Source: Nostocoides_A vanveenii (lineage in GTDB: Bacteria; Actinomycetota; Actinomycetes; Actinomycetales; Dermatophilaceae). From it: DNA of 64,000 nucleotides. Under the pieces are notes generated by a model. It was given only the letters and a program-made list of their open reading frames with translations, was not told the origin of the DNA and made no database searches. The position numbers were made by a program, and so were the translations under genes. Location: assembly GCF_039531165.1 (NCBI RefSeq), contig NZ_BAAAPN010000019.1, forward strand, positions 17,554-81,553, read 5' to 3'. Positions 9,601 to 17,146 of this stretch are shown here, in pieces (positions within the stretch are counted from its first letter, which is position 1; every line of letters begins with the position of its first letter).

Positions 9601-10143
9601 TCGCGTGGCCGCCAGCCCGACCCCGCGAAGGCGCCCGAGCCGGCGCCCGTGCGCACGGGCCCGACCGCCGCGCAGATCGCGGCCGCGGCGCACGCGGCAG
9701 CGATGAAGACCACGGCACCCGTCGCACACAACGACGCCGATGTCGACGGCGCGCCGGCCGACGACACCGATTTCGGTATGCCCGCGGCCACGGCCGCCCA
9801 CGACGCCGACAGTGACCCGGTGGTCACCTGGGCTGACACCCATGACGCCGACACGCACGAGGAGGAGGGCTCGACGGATGCCGAGGCGGCAAGGGATCAG
9901 GGCGCGGGGACCGAATCGGCTCCGGCGGAGCCCGACCGCCAGGCGGCGGCCGAGTCCGACGACTCCGCTGCGCAACTGCCGGCCGGCGACGACGCCGGCG
10001 CCGAGAACCCGGACGCTGCCTTGGGCGCCGAGGGCGACCCGAGTGCCATACGGCAATCGGGGAGTGGCTCGCGGGCCCAGGGTCGACGCCGCCGCGGCCG
10101 GGCAACCGCCCCCGCCGGCCCTCCGCGTCCCTCGGGTTCGTAG
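6700..10143 (+). CDS. rne: Ribonuclease E/G family endoribonuclease
   Basis: 1147 residues from the ATG at 6700 (GGAAGG upstream; an in-frame GTG at 6691 is possible). The catalytic core spans about residues 515-940: S1 RNA-binding block (AGNIYLGRVQNVLPSMEAAFVDIGRGR), the Mg-binding aspartates in VVDVNTGKF (about 826) and IIVIDFIDM (about 870), and the CEHCHGRG zinc-link (about 929). It processes rRNA and degrades mRNA. Flanking tails are huge and disordered: about 500 N-terminal residues alternating Asp/Glu/Ala-rich stretches with Arg/Lys blocks, and about 200 acidic C-terminal residues, probably a degradosome scaffold. The N-terminal extension is typical of actinobacterial RNase E. Confidence 0.95.
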   Translation: MSDTTNDRDLSSEASAAAAGEPAVPASGESAEATETTIRATGTKKAAPRKRAAKKTADSDAAPKRRRRATAPAGPGGDLELAYAGEVAESAASEVAQSATGEGTEQTAEQITDGGSGEHAPGESGAAGPAAQSDLGIGQVADAEDAQSETAADPAAADPAAADRPADDGEEVAGLADGGTSDAEDAERDAASDAATDLVADRSEGAETDRRGEAMSERADGSSALQPASDEPESPRPQQSAFGLLFQAPEAPARRRASRPAGAAVTVPSSTTPSAAADGSGAEHEVVLDREKEPAATEDESRSVGAGRGSRRGSRRAGATTSARNAALESAAAQSADGENARENSGAGSADIQNSGARAGDDDSAEKADVDPAEGAETDAADDGSATGSRSRRRRGGRGRRARANSSDAEGAEADEALQASEASAQEEGSERHTDAGEAADDDANNPARRRRRRRRSGAAGESEDPPGTVTRVREVRRARDEVASVRGSTRLEAKKQRRREGREAGRRRTIITEKEFLARRESVERVMVVRRLDGRTQIGVLEDGILVEHYVSRTTNASMAGNIYLGRVQNVLPSMEAAFVDIGRGRNAVLYAGEVNWDVAGLETGEAKRIENVLTSGESVLVQVTKDPIGHKGARLTSQISLPGRYLVYVPQGSMTGISRKLPDTERARLKAILKEIVPADAGVIVRTAAEGASEEELRRDVERLAKTWERVSAAAAGKSGKKTGNAPTLLYSEPDLTVRVIRDVFNEDFASLVVSGDDVWAEISTYVDDVAPDLAARMTKWTDARDIFSAHRIDEQMTKALDRKVYLPSGGSLVIDRTEAMTVVDVNTGKFVGSGGNLEETVTKNNLEAAEEIVRQLRLRDIGGIIVIDFIDMVLESNRDLVVRRLLECLGRDRTKHQVAEVTSLGLVQMTRKRVASGLLEVFSESCEHCHGRGVIVRTTPVDAVETHDHEREPSDTSSRSSRSRSRGRQPDPAKAPEPAPVRTGPTAAQIAAAAHAAAMKTTAPVAHNDADVDGAPADDTDFGMPAATAAHDADSDPVVTWADTHDADTHEEEGSTDAEAARDQGAGTESAPAEPDRQAAAESDDSAAQLPAGDDAGAENPDAALGAEGDPSAIRQSGSGSRAQGRRRRGRATAPAGPPRPSGS

Positions 10144-10275
10144 CCGGGAAACCCGACCTCGGGCAGTTCTGCCCGCCCAAGGACGTCAGGCCCAACTCGG
10201 GGCGAATGCGGTGCAGCGCACGATTTCCGCGCAACCGCGCAAGCTCTGAGCGACGGCTTCGCCGAACGACACCGA

Positions 10276-10312
10276 GGGGCTCCTCTCCGCTCGCCGAGCG
10301 GGGAGGAGCCCC
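10276..10312 (+). terminator. Strong hairpin terminator after rne
   Basis: A stem of 17 pairs with a GCC loop: outer arm GGGGCTCCTC (10276-10285) pairs perfectly with GAGGAGCCCC (10303-10312) and an inner CCGCTC/GAGCGG block continues it. There is no T-tract, usual for high-GC actinobacteria. It lies 130 bp after the rne stop and separates it from the rplU promoter. Confidence 0.8.
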
Positions 10313-10364
10313 GGCGCGTGTCCCTCGGTAGCCGGCGAGATGTTGCTCGCGGCCAGCGTGCGCG

Positions 10365-10415
10365 CCGACCATGGGCGCGGGGCCTGTATGATTGATCCTC
10401 GGTGCGCCCACCGAG
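10365..10415 (+). promoter_or_regulatory. Candidate rplU promoter and leader hairpin
   Basis: A good -10 box TATGAT (10387-10392) stands 16 bp from a weaker -35 (CCGACC, 10365-10370). At the expected transcript start lies a 7-bp hairpin, CTCGGTG/CACCGAG (10398-10415) with a 4-nt loop. The leader to the GTG at 10495 would be about 95 nt. The remainder of 10144-10494 shows no coding sequence. Confidence 0.5.
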
Positions 10416-10494
10416 CTGATGTCCCGTGTGCGGGGTAGCTATCGGCCGGTTACTCGAGAGTGTGTGCCCAAGGCTTAACGAAAGTGAGTTCAAC

Positions 10495-10803
10495 GTGTAC
10501 GCGATTGTTCGCGCAGGTGGTCGGCAGGAGAAGGTCGCCGTCGGCGACGTCCTGCTCATCGACAAGGTGGGCGGCAAGGCCGGCGACGCTGTCGATCTGA
10601 CCCCGCTGCTGCTGGTCGACGGCTCAACCGTCACCTCCGATGCGGCCAAGCTGGCCAAGGTCTCGGTCAAGGCCGAGGTCGTCGGGCCCGCCAAGGGCCC
10701 CAAGATCACCATCATGAAGTACAAGAACAAGACCGGCTACAAGAAGCGCCAGGGTCACCGTCAGCACCTGACCCAGGTCAAGATCACCGCGATCGACGCC
10801 TGA
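10495..10803 (+). CDS. rplU: 50S ribosomal protein L21
   Basis: 102 residues beginning VYAIVRAGGRQEKVAVGDVL at a GTG; upstream in-frame codons do not fit the family. Usual L21 length and blocks (ITIMKYKNKTGYKKRQGHRQHLTQVKI). L21 binds 23S rRNA in the large subunit. It is followed 34 bp later by rpmA, the universal rplU-rpmA pair. Confidence 0.97.
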   Translation: MYAIVRAGGRQEKVAVGDVLLIDKVGGKAGDAVDLTPLLLVDGSTVTSDAAKLAKVSVKAEVVGPAKGPKITIMKYKNKTGYKKRQGHRQHLTQVKITAIDA

Positions 10804-10837
10804 GCGTCGGACACGTCGAGACAAGGACTCAGCAGAC

Positions 10838-11104
10838 ATGGCACACAAAAAGGGAGCGTCCTCGACCCGCAATGGTCGTGACTCCAATGCCCAGCGCCTA
10901 GGCGTCAAGCGCTACGGCGGCCAGCTGGTCGGCGGCGGCGAGATCATCGTCCGCCAGCGCGGCACCCACTTCCACCCGGGCGACAATGTCGGCCGCGGTG
11001 GCGACGACACCCTCTTCGCGCTGACCGCCGGTCACGTGGAGTTCGGCACCAAGCGCGGTCGTCGCGTCGTCAACATCGTCCCGGTGGCTGCGGCCGCCGA
11101 GTGA
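10838..11104 (+). CDS. rpmA: 50S ribosomal protein L27
   Basis: 88 residues: MAHKKGASSTRNGRDSNAQR, then KRYGGQLVGGGEIIVRQRGTHFHPGDNVGRGGDDTLF. The N-terminus starts AHKKG directly, so there is no cleavable extension of the Firmicutes type. L27 helps position tRNA at the peptidyl-transferase centre. A ribosome binding site (AAGGA) is present; co-transcription with rplU is likely and obg follows after 241 bp. Confidence 0.97.
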   Translation: MAHKKGASSTRNGRDSNAQRLGVKRYGGQLVGGGEIIVRQRGTHFHPGDNVGRGGDDTLFALTAGHVEFGTKRGRRVVNIVPVAAAAE

Positions 11105-11211
11105 TTCGAACGGTATGCCGCGGCATACCTTCCGGAAATCGGGGCGGGCCTTCGGCTCGCCCCGTTCCGCATTCCCGGGCATCCGCCCCGAGCACCACCC
11201 CCCGAAGTTTG

Positions 11212-11261
11212 CCCACGCAGAGCGTGGGACCCTCGCTCCTTCGGCCCACGCAGAGCGTGGG
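11212..11261 (+). repeat. Two copies of a small palindromic (REP-like) element between rpmA and obg
   Basis: The same 20-bp hairpin unit occurs twice, 33 bp apart: CCCACGC-AGA-GCGTGGG at 11212-11228 and at 11245-11261, with identical flanking bases. A third copy with one mismatch lies on the opposite strand at 22253-22272. The unit is intergenic in all three places, as expected for a dispersed REP-type element, and here may also act as an attenuator or terminator between rpmA and obg. Confidence 0.7.
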
Positions 11262-11345
11262 ACCCAGCTGCACTACTTCGCGGGGACCGCTGTCCGTCCG
11301 TGGTTTCCTAACACGACCTAGGACCTGAGCAGGAAGGCAGTACCC

Positions 11346-12866
11346 ATGACCACCTTCGTCGACCGCGTCGTGCTGCACGCGACCGCGGGGGACGGCGGCC
11401 ATGGTGTCGCCTCGATCCGCCGGGAGAAGTTCAAGCCGCTCGGCGGCCCGGACGGCGGCAATGGAGGCAATGGCGGCGATGTCGTCCTGGTGGTCGACCC
11501 ACAATCGACCACCCTGCTCGACTATCACCGCAGCCCGCACCGGCGCGCCGAGAACGGCCGCCCCGGTGCCGGCGACGAGCGTGACGGAGCCAATGGTGCC
11601 TCGTTGATCCTGCCGGTGCCCGAGGGCACCGTGGTGACCACCCGGGACGGCGGCGTGCTGGCCGATCTGGTCGGCCCGGGCGCCTCAGTAACCGTGGCCC
11701 GCGGGGGTCGAGGCGGCCTGGGCAACAAGGCGCTGTCGTCGACCCGTCGCAAGGCACCCGGCTTCGCCCTCCTGGGGGAGCCGGGTGAGTCGCTGGACGT
11801 CGTCCTGGAGTTGAAGTCGCTCGCCGATGTCGCGCTCATCGGCTTCCCCTCGGCGGGGAAGTCCTCGCTGGTCTCGGTGATCTCCGCGGCGCGCCCCAAG
11901 ATCGCCGACTACCCGTTCACGACGCTCGTGCCCAATCTCGGCGTCGTCACCGCCGGTGACGTCCGGTTCACGGTGGCCGACGTTCCCGGGCTGATCCCCG
12001 GGGCGTCCGAAGGCCGGGGCCTGGGCCTGGAGTTCCTGCGCCACGTCGAGCGCTGCTCGGTGCTCGTGCACGTCATCGACTGCGCAACCCTCGAGCCCGG
12101 GCGCGACCCGCTGACCGACCTCGACGTCATCGAGGCCGAGCTGGCGGCCTACGTGCCCGGTGACCTGCTCGGCGGCCGTCCGCTCTCCGAGCGGGTTCGC
12201 ATGGTGGTCCTGAACAAGGCCGACGTACCGGAGGCGCGTGAGCTCGCCGAGATGGTGACGCCCGACCTGCGCGAGCGTGGGTATGACGTGTTCATCGTTT
12301 CCGCCGTCGCTCACCTCGGCCTCAAGGAATGGACGTATGCCCTCGCGCGGGCCGTCGAGGCCGCGCGGGTCGAGGTGGCGAGCGAGATCGTGCCGCAGCG
12401 CATCGTGATCCGCCCCAAGTCGGTGGACGACAAGGGCTTCACGGTCGTGCGGGAGATGACCGGTGACGGCGAGGTCTTCCGGGTGGTCGGCGAGCGGCCC
12501 TCGCGCTGGGTGCGCCAGACCGACTTCAGCAACGAGGAGGCGGTGGGCTACCTGGCCGACCGGCTCCAGCGGGCAGGCGTCGAGGAGGCGCTGCTGGCGG
12601 CGGGAGCGGTCGCCGGCTCGGCCGTGCTCATCGGCCCGGCCGACAATGCCGTCGTCTTCGACTGGGATCCCACCATGGTCGGTGGCGCCGAGTTGCTCGG
12701 TGGCCGCGGGACCGACGGGCGGCTGGCCGACCACTCGCGGCGGACCAATATCGAGCGCCGCGAGGAGTTCGACAAGCGCAAGGCGGCCGTCTCGCGCACG
12801 CGCGCCGAGCTGGATGCCGAGCGTAAGTCGGGGCACTGGATCGATCCCGGTCAGGACGCGGGATGA
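11346..12866 (+). CDS. obgE: GTPase ObgE/CgtA
   Basis: 506 residues with the three Obg domains: glycine-rich Obg fold (about 1-158; FKPLGGPDGGNGGNGGDV), G domain with P-loop GFPSAGKSS (about 164-172), switch block DVPGLIPGASEGRGLGLEFL and NKAD, and a C-terminal OCT domain (from about 345). It is an essential GTPase in 50S assembly and stress signalling. The ATG has RBS-like GGAAGG upstream. The stop overlaps the proB start (ATGA at 12863). The rplU-rpmA-obg-proB order is standard for actinobacteria. Confidence 0.96.
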   Translation: MTTFVDRVVLHATAGDGGHGVASIRREKFKPLGGPDGGNGGNGGDVVLVVDPQSTTLLDYHRSPHRRAENGRPGAGDERDGANGASLILPVPEGTVVTTRDGGVLADLVGPGASVTVARGGRGGLGNKALSSTRRKAPGFALLGEPGESLDVVLELKSLADVALIGFPSAGKSSLVSVISAARPKIADYPFTTLVPNLGVVTAGDVRFTVADVPGLIPGASEGRGLGLEFLRHVERCSVLVHVIDCATLEPGRDPLTDLDVIEAELAAYVPGDLLGGRPLSERVRMVVLNKADVPEARELAEMVTPDLRERGYDVFIVSAVAHLGLKEWTYALARAVEAARVEVASEIVPQRIVIRPKSVDDKGFTVVREMTGDGEVFRVVGERPSRWVRQTDFSNEEAVGYLADRLQRAGVEEALLAAGAVAGSAVLIGPADNAVVFDWDPTMVGGAELLGGRGTDGRLADHSRRTNIERREEFDKRKAAVSRTRAELDAERKSGHWIDPGQDAG

Positions 12867-14203
12867 CCCACCACGAGGTCGCGGCTGCTTCGGGGGCGGG
12901 ACACTTCCCTCAAATGCCTCCGTATGCCGACTCCTCGCTCGGTGTGGCTGCCGACAGTTCCGGGTCCGCCGACGCTGAGGTGGCGGGTGGCGGGTCCGCT
13001 CTCGCGCACGACAACGCCGCAGTGGTCGGCGTGGCAGCCGCTGGGGCGGCCGGGGACAGCGCGGCCGATGTCGTCGCGGCCGATGTCGTCGCGGCCCGGG
13101 CCCGGGTCGCGGGCCGGGGCCGCATGGTTGTCAAGGTCGGGTCATCGTCGCTGACGACCGACGGAGGGCGCCGGCTCGACCTCTCCCGGATCGAGGCGCT
13201 GGTCGGCGTGCTCGCCGAGCGCCGGCTGCGGGGCGAGCCGGTCGTGCTCGTCTCCTCCGGCGCCATCGCTGCCGGGATCGGTCCGCTGGGGCTGACCCGC
13301 CGGCCGCGCGACCTGGCGACCCAGCAGGCCGCGGCAAGCGTGGGCCAAGGCGCACTCATGGCGGCGTACACGGCGGCGTTCGCGGCATACGGGCTTACGG
13401 TCGGGCAGGTGCTGCTGACCGCGGACGATGTGACGCGGCGGGGGCACTACACCAACGCGCGGCGCACGCTCGACCGGCTGCTGGAGTTGGGGATCGTGCC
13501 GATCGTCAACGAAAACGACACCGTCGCGACCCACGAGATTCGCTTCGGCGACAACGACCGGCTCGCGGCGCTGGTCGCCCATCTGGTGCGCGCCGAGGCG
13601 CTGGTCCTGTTGACCGATGTGGACTCGCTCTATGACGGGCCGCCGAGTGAGCCTGGGGCACAGCGCATTCCGGCGATCCGGTCACTGTCCGATCTCGACC
13701 AGGTCCGCATCGGCGGGTCCGGGTCGATGGTCGGCACCGGGGGCATGGCCACCAAGATCGAAGCGGCGGCGATCGCCAACTCCGCCGGCGTTCTGGCCGT
13801 GCTCTGCGCGGCACCCGCTGTCGGTCCGGCCTTGGCCGGCGAGGATGTGGGGACGATTTTCCTGCCGGACTCGGTCGGCAAGGCCAGCCGCAAGCTGTGG
13901 ATCGCGCACGCCACCGCGGCCCGCGGGACTCTCGTGGTCGACGCCGGTGCCGTTGCGGCCTTGGTCGAGCGCCGCAAGTCCCTCCTCCCCGCCGGGATCA
14001 CCGGGCTAGTGGGCTCCTTCACCGAGGGCGATCCGGTCGACATCGCCGGCCCCGACGGCACGATCATCGCGCGCGGTCTGGTCAGCTACGACTCCGGGGA
14101 GATCCCCAAGCTGCTCGGCCGCTCGACCAAGGAACTGGCCCGCGAGTTCGGACCCGAGTACGAACGCGAGGTCGTCCACCGCGACAACCTCGTCGTTCGC
14201 TGA
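12863..14203 (+). CDS. proB: Glutamate 5-kinase
   Basis: 446 residues if translated from the ATG overlapping the obg stop. The kinase begins at RGRMVVKVGSSSLTTDGGRR (about residue 84), so this start gives an 80-residue Ala/Gly/Asp-rich extension not usual for ProB (~370 residues); initiation at one of the internal GTG codons near 13100 is possible. Amino-acid kinase motifs (VLVSSGAIAAG, PIVNENDTV, LLTDVDSLY, GTGGMATKIEAA) and a C-terminal PUA domain (about 350-430) are present. It makes gamma-glutamyl phosphate, the first step of proline synthesis; proA is encoded 1.7 kb downstream. Confidence 0.92.
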   Translation: MTHHEVAAASGAGHFPQMPPYADSSLGVAADSSGSADAEVAGGGSALAHDNAAVVGVAAAGAAGDSAADVVAADVVAARARVAGRGRMVVKVGSSSLTTDGGRRLDLSRIEALVGVLAERRLRGEPVVLVSSGAIAAGIGPLGLTRRPRDLATQQAAASVGQGALMAAYTAAFAAYGLTVGQVLLTADDVTRRGHYTNARRTLDRLLELGIVPIVNENDTVATHEIRFGDNDRLAALVAHLVRAEALVLLTDVDSLYDGPPSEPGAQRIPAIRSLSDLDQVRIGGSGSMVGTGGMATKIEAAAIANSAGVLAVLCAAPAVGPALAGEDVGTIFLPDSVGKASRKLWIAHATAARGTLVVDAGAVAALVERRKSLLPAGITGLVGSFTEGDPVDIAGPDGTIIARGLVSYDSGEIPKLLGRSTKELAREFGPEYEREVVHRDNLVVR

Positions 14204-14330
14204 GGTCGGGTCACACGGGCAGGCGCAGAGCCAGCCGCCCGCCTTCGCCGGGGGCCAACACCATCGACGACGCCAGGGCCGGGCGCCTCGACATCGGGCT
14301 CGGCAACTCGCTCGCTTTTCGGGTAGGGGG

Positions 14331-15185
14331 TCAGTGCACCCGAGTCGGCACGAACTCCATGGCCGGGTGGGCGATCTCTTCCTGGCTCTGCACCAGTCGC
14401 AGCTCCCGGCGGCCGGAGTCCAGGGTCCGCTTCAGGAGGGCATAGACCGACGACACCGTCTTGGCCAGCGCCTCATCGGGGCGGCCCGAGTTGAGCAGGT
14501 GAGCGGTGAAGAGGGCAGCGGTCACATCGCCGGAGCCATTGGCCTTCATCGGCAACTGCGGCGTCTGGACGATCCAGGCCTCCTCGCCGTGGACGGCGAG
14601 CATCTCGATGGTGTCGGCCGGCCGGTCGGGGCGCAGCACTGAGGTCACCAGCACGGTGGAGGGGCCCATCGCCCGCGCCAGGTCGACCGCGGCGAGGGTG
14701 TCTTCGAGCGTCTCCGGCTCGGTCCCGGTCAGGAAGCCCAGCTCGAACTGGTTGGGCGTGATCAGATCTGCTTGCGGCACAACGCGTTCACGCAGCAAGA
14801 CCGGGATGTCGGGGTGGACGAAGCAGCCACTCTTGGCATTGCCCATGACCGGGTCGCACGCATAGATGGCCGACGGGTTGGCCGCCTTGACCCGGGCGAC
14901 GGCGTCGAGGATGACGTCGCCGATCTGGCTGCCGCCTTGATAGCCCGATAGCACCGCATCCACCTCGGGGAACGCCTCGCGCTCCTCCATCCCGGTGATG
15001 ACCGCCCGCACGTCTTCGGCCGCCAGCAGCGGGCCACGCCACGCGCCATACCCGGTGTGGTTGGAGAAGTGCACGGTGTAGACGGGCCAGACCTCGACCC
15101 CCAGCCGCTGCAGGGGGAAGACGGCCGCGGAGTTGCCCACGTGGCCATACGCGACGGAGGACTGGATGGAGACGATCGTGGTCAC
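14331..15185 (-). CDS. pdxY: Pyridoxal kinase PdxY
   Basis: 284 residues from a GTG at 15185 (VTTIVSIQSSVAYGHVGNSAAVFPLQRLG); the upstream frame looks non-coding. Ribokinase-superfamily motifs: SSVAYGHVGN substrate loop, YACDPVMGN, ITPNQFELGFLTG, and the anion-hole/base block KANGSGDVTAALF. PdxY phosphorylates pyridoxal with ATP in the B6 salvage pathway. The gene is convergent with proB, leaving 127 bp between them, and stands alone. Confidence 0.93.
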   Translation of the reverse strand: MTTIVSIQSSVAYGHVGNSAAVFPLQRLGVEVWPVYTVHFSNHTGYGAWRGPLLAAEDVRAVITGMEEREAFPEVDAVLSGYQGGSQIGDVILDAVARVKAANPSAIYACDPVMGNAKSGCFVHPDIPVLLRERVVPQADLITPNQFELGFLTGTEPETLEDTLAAVDLARAMGPSTVLVTSVLRPDRPADTIEMLAVHGEEAWIVQTPQLPMKANGSGDVTAALFTAHLLNSGRPDEALAKTVSSVYALLKRTLDSGRRELRLVQSQEEIAHPAMEFVPTRVH

Positions 15186-15243
15186 CGGGCCATTCTCCCG
15201 TATGCCCCGCCGCGCCCCCGGGCGCGCCCGCCGCTCACCTGCC

Positions 15244-15753
15244 TCAGACGCGCACGCACTGACCGAATTTCCCGCCCGAGACGACATTCGCGACGCCAGT
15301 CGGTGCCGGGGCGTTGTTGGTGCAGGAGAGCTTGCCCGAGATCGCGTTGTACTTCAGCACTTTGGTGCCCTGGCGGTTGGCCGTGAGCGTGACACTGCCG
15401 GCAACGACGACCGCGGTCAAAGCGATGGCGCCGCCCGTGCTGAGGCTGATCGCGCCGCCGACACGGGAGTTCGTCACCGAGACTTTTGTGTAGCCGACAG
15501 CCGTGACGCTGCGGTCGATCACCGCGCCGTTGACCGTCAGGCTGCCCCGCGCGTCGACATTGATCGCCCCGCGGACGTTGGCATTGTTGATCGTGCAGGC
15601 CGCACCGGCCGGCACCCGGATGGAGCCGGTGGTCGCCCCGGTGATGGTCCCGCGGCATAGGCGCTCGGCGGGCGCCGCCTGGGCGGGAGCGCTCAGGCCC
15701 ACAATCAGAGCGGCGGCCGTTGCAGCGGCGAGGGCGATCGACGAACGAGACAT
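15244..15753 (-). CDS. Small secreted protein with adhesin/bactofilin-like repeated turns
   Basis: 169 residues from the ATG at 15753 with GGAGGA upstream. Signal peptide MSRSSIALAAATAAALIVGLSAPAQA. The mature part has short repeating motifs of the kind NANVRGAINVDARGSLTVNGAVIDRS, where small and hydrophobic residues alternate with N/D/G turns, as in solenoid beta-helix or DUF3060-like secreted proteins. Four cysteines (LCRG, ACTINN, LSCTNN, FGQCVRV) may form two disulfides. No family was recognised with certainty and the function is unknown. It lies divergently from proA. Confidence 0.75.
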   Translation of the reverse strand: MSRSSIALAAATAAALIVGLSAPAQAAPAERLCRGTITGATTGSIRVPAGAACTINNANVRGAINVDARGSLTVNGAVIDRSVTAVGYTKVSVTNSRVGGAISLSTGGAIALTAVVVAGSVTLTANRQGTKVLKYNAISGKLSCTNNAPAPTGVANVVSGGKFGQCVRV

Positions 15754-15865
15754 GGCAAAGTCCTCCCCAGGACTGGTGCGCCGGGCTCTGCGCCCGGCGT
15801 GAGCGACCACCCTCGCACAGGCGGACGCGATGCGCGCGCGCTCGCGTCGCCCGTACCCTTGCCGT

Positions 15866-17146
15866 ATGACGAGTGTTTCCCCCGACGCCACCGAGGCAGT
15901 TGCGCAGTTGGCCGGCCGGGCGCGAGTCGCCGCCCGCGAACTCGCGCTGATGTCGCGCGCCGCGAAGGACGCAACGCTGCACGCCCTCGCCGACGCCCTC
16001 GACGCGGCCACCGACCGCATCGTCGCGGCGAACGCGGTCGATCTCGAGCGCGGTCGCAACGGCGGTATGCCAGCCAGCCTTCAGGACCGCCTCGTCCTGA
16101 CCCCGGAGCGGGTCACCGCGATCGCCGACGCCCTGCGTGACATTGCCGCGCTGCCGGATCCGGTCGGCGAGATCGTCCGGGGCTCGACCCTCGCCAACGG
16201 CCTGCAGATCCGGCAGCTCCGCGTCCCGATGGGTGTCGTCGGAATGATCTACGAAGCCCGCCCCAATGTCACTGTCGATGCCGCCGGCCTGGGGCTGAAA
16301 TCCGGCAACGCCGTGATCCTGCGCGGCGGCTCGGCGGCAGCCGACTCCAACCGTGTCCTCGTGGACGTCATGCGCGAATCCCTTGCCGCACACGGGGTCA
16401 ACCCCGACGCCATCGGCCTGCTCGAAGGCGGCCACGACGCTGTCCGCGCGCTGATGACGGCCCGCGGCCTGGTCGACCTGCTGATCCCGCGCGGCGGTGC
16501 CGACCTGATCAACTCGGTCGTCCTGAACTCCACGGTCCCGGTCATCGAGACCGGCATCGGCAACTGTCACGTCTATGTCGACCGCGCCGCCGACCTCGAC
16601 AAGGCGCTCGCGATCACGATGAACTCCAAGACCCACCGGCCCAGCGTCTGCAATGCCGCCGAGTCGCTGCTCGTCCACGAATCGGTCGCGCCCGACTTCC
16701 TGCCCAAGGCCCTGACCGAACTCGCCGGCGCGGGCGTGGTGCTGCATACGGACGAGCGCGCAAGCGCCATCGCGACCGAGGCCGGGGTCCCCTTTGCCGT
16801 CGCCACCGATGACGATTTCGCCACCGAGTTCCACGCGCTCGAGATGTCCGTCGGCGTCGTCAGCTCGTTGGACGACGCCCTCGAGCACGTGCGGACCTAC
16901 GGCTCCGGCCACACCGAAGCGATCGTCACCGAGGACCGCTCGGCCGCCCGGCGCTGGAGCGCGGAGGTCGACGCGGCTGCCGTCATGGTCAACGCGTCGA
17001 CCCGCTTCACGGACGGCGGCGAGTTCGGCTTCGGTGCCGAGATCGGCATCTCCACCCAGAAGTTGCACGCCCGCGGCCCGATGGCCCTCCCGGAGCTGAC
17101 GACGACCAAGTGGATCGTCGAGGGCGACGGGCACGTGCGCGTCTGA
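15866..17146 (+). CDS. proA: Gamma-glutamyl phosphate reductase
   Basis: 426 residues from the ATG at 15866. ALDH-fold motifs: VPMGVVGMIYEARPNVTVDAAGL, KSGNAVILRGGSAA, GNCHVYVDRAADLD and the catalytic Cys in HRPSVCNAAESLLVH. It reduces gamma-glutamyl phosphate to glutamate semialdehyde, the second step of proline synthesis after ProB. It is usually next to proB; here pdxY and the secreted-protein gene are inserted between them on the other strand. No clear ribosome binding site is visible, so a leaderless transcript is possible. The stop overlaps the next start by one base (TGATG). Confidence 0.95.
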   Translation: MTSVSPDATEAVAQLAGRARVAARELALMSRAAKDATLHALADALDAATDRIVAANAVDLERGRNGGMPASLQDRLVLTPERVTAIADALRDIAALPDPVGEIVRGSTLANGLQIRQLRVPMGVVGMIYEARPNVTVDAAGLGLKSGNAVILRGGSAAADSNRVLVDVMRESLAAHGVNPDAIGLLEGGHDAVRALMTARGLVDLLIPRGGADLINSVVLNSTVPVIETGIGNCHVYVDRAADLDKALAITMNSKTHRPSVCNAAESLLVHESVAPDFLPKALTELAGAGVVLHTDERASAIATEAGVPFAVATDDDFATEFHALEMSVGVVSSLDDALEHVRTYGSGHTEAIVTEDRSAARRWSAEVDAAAVMVNASTRFTDGGEFGFGAEIGISTQKLHARGPMALPELTTTKWIVEGDGHVRV

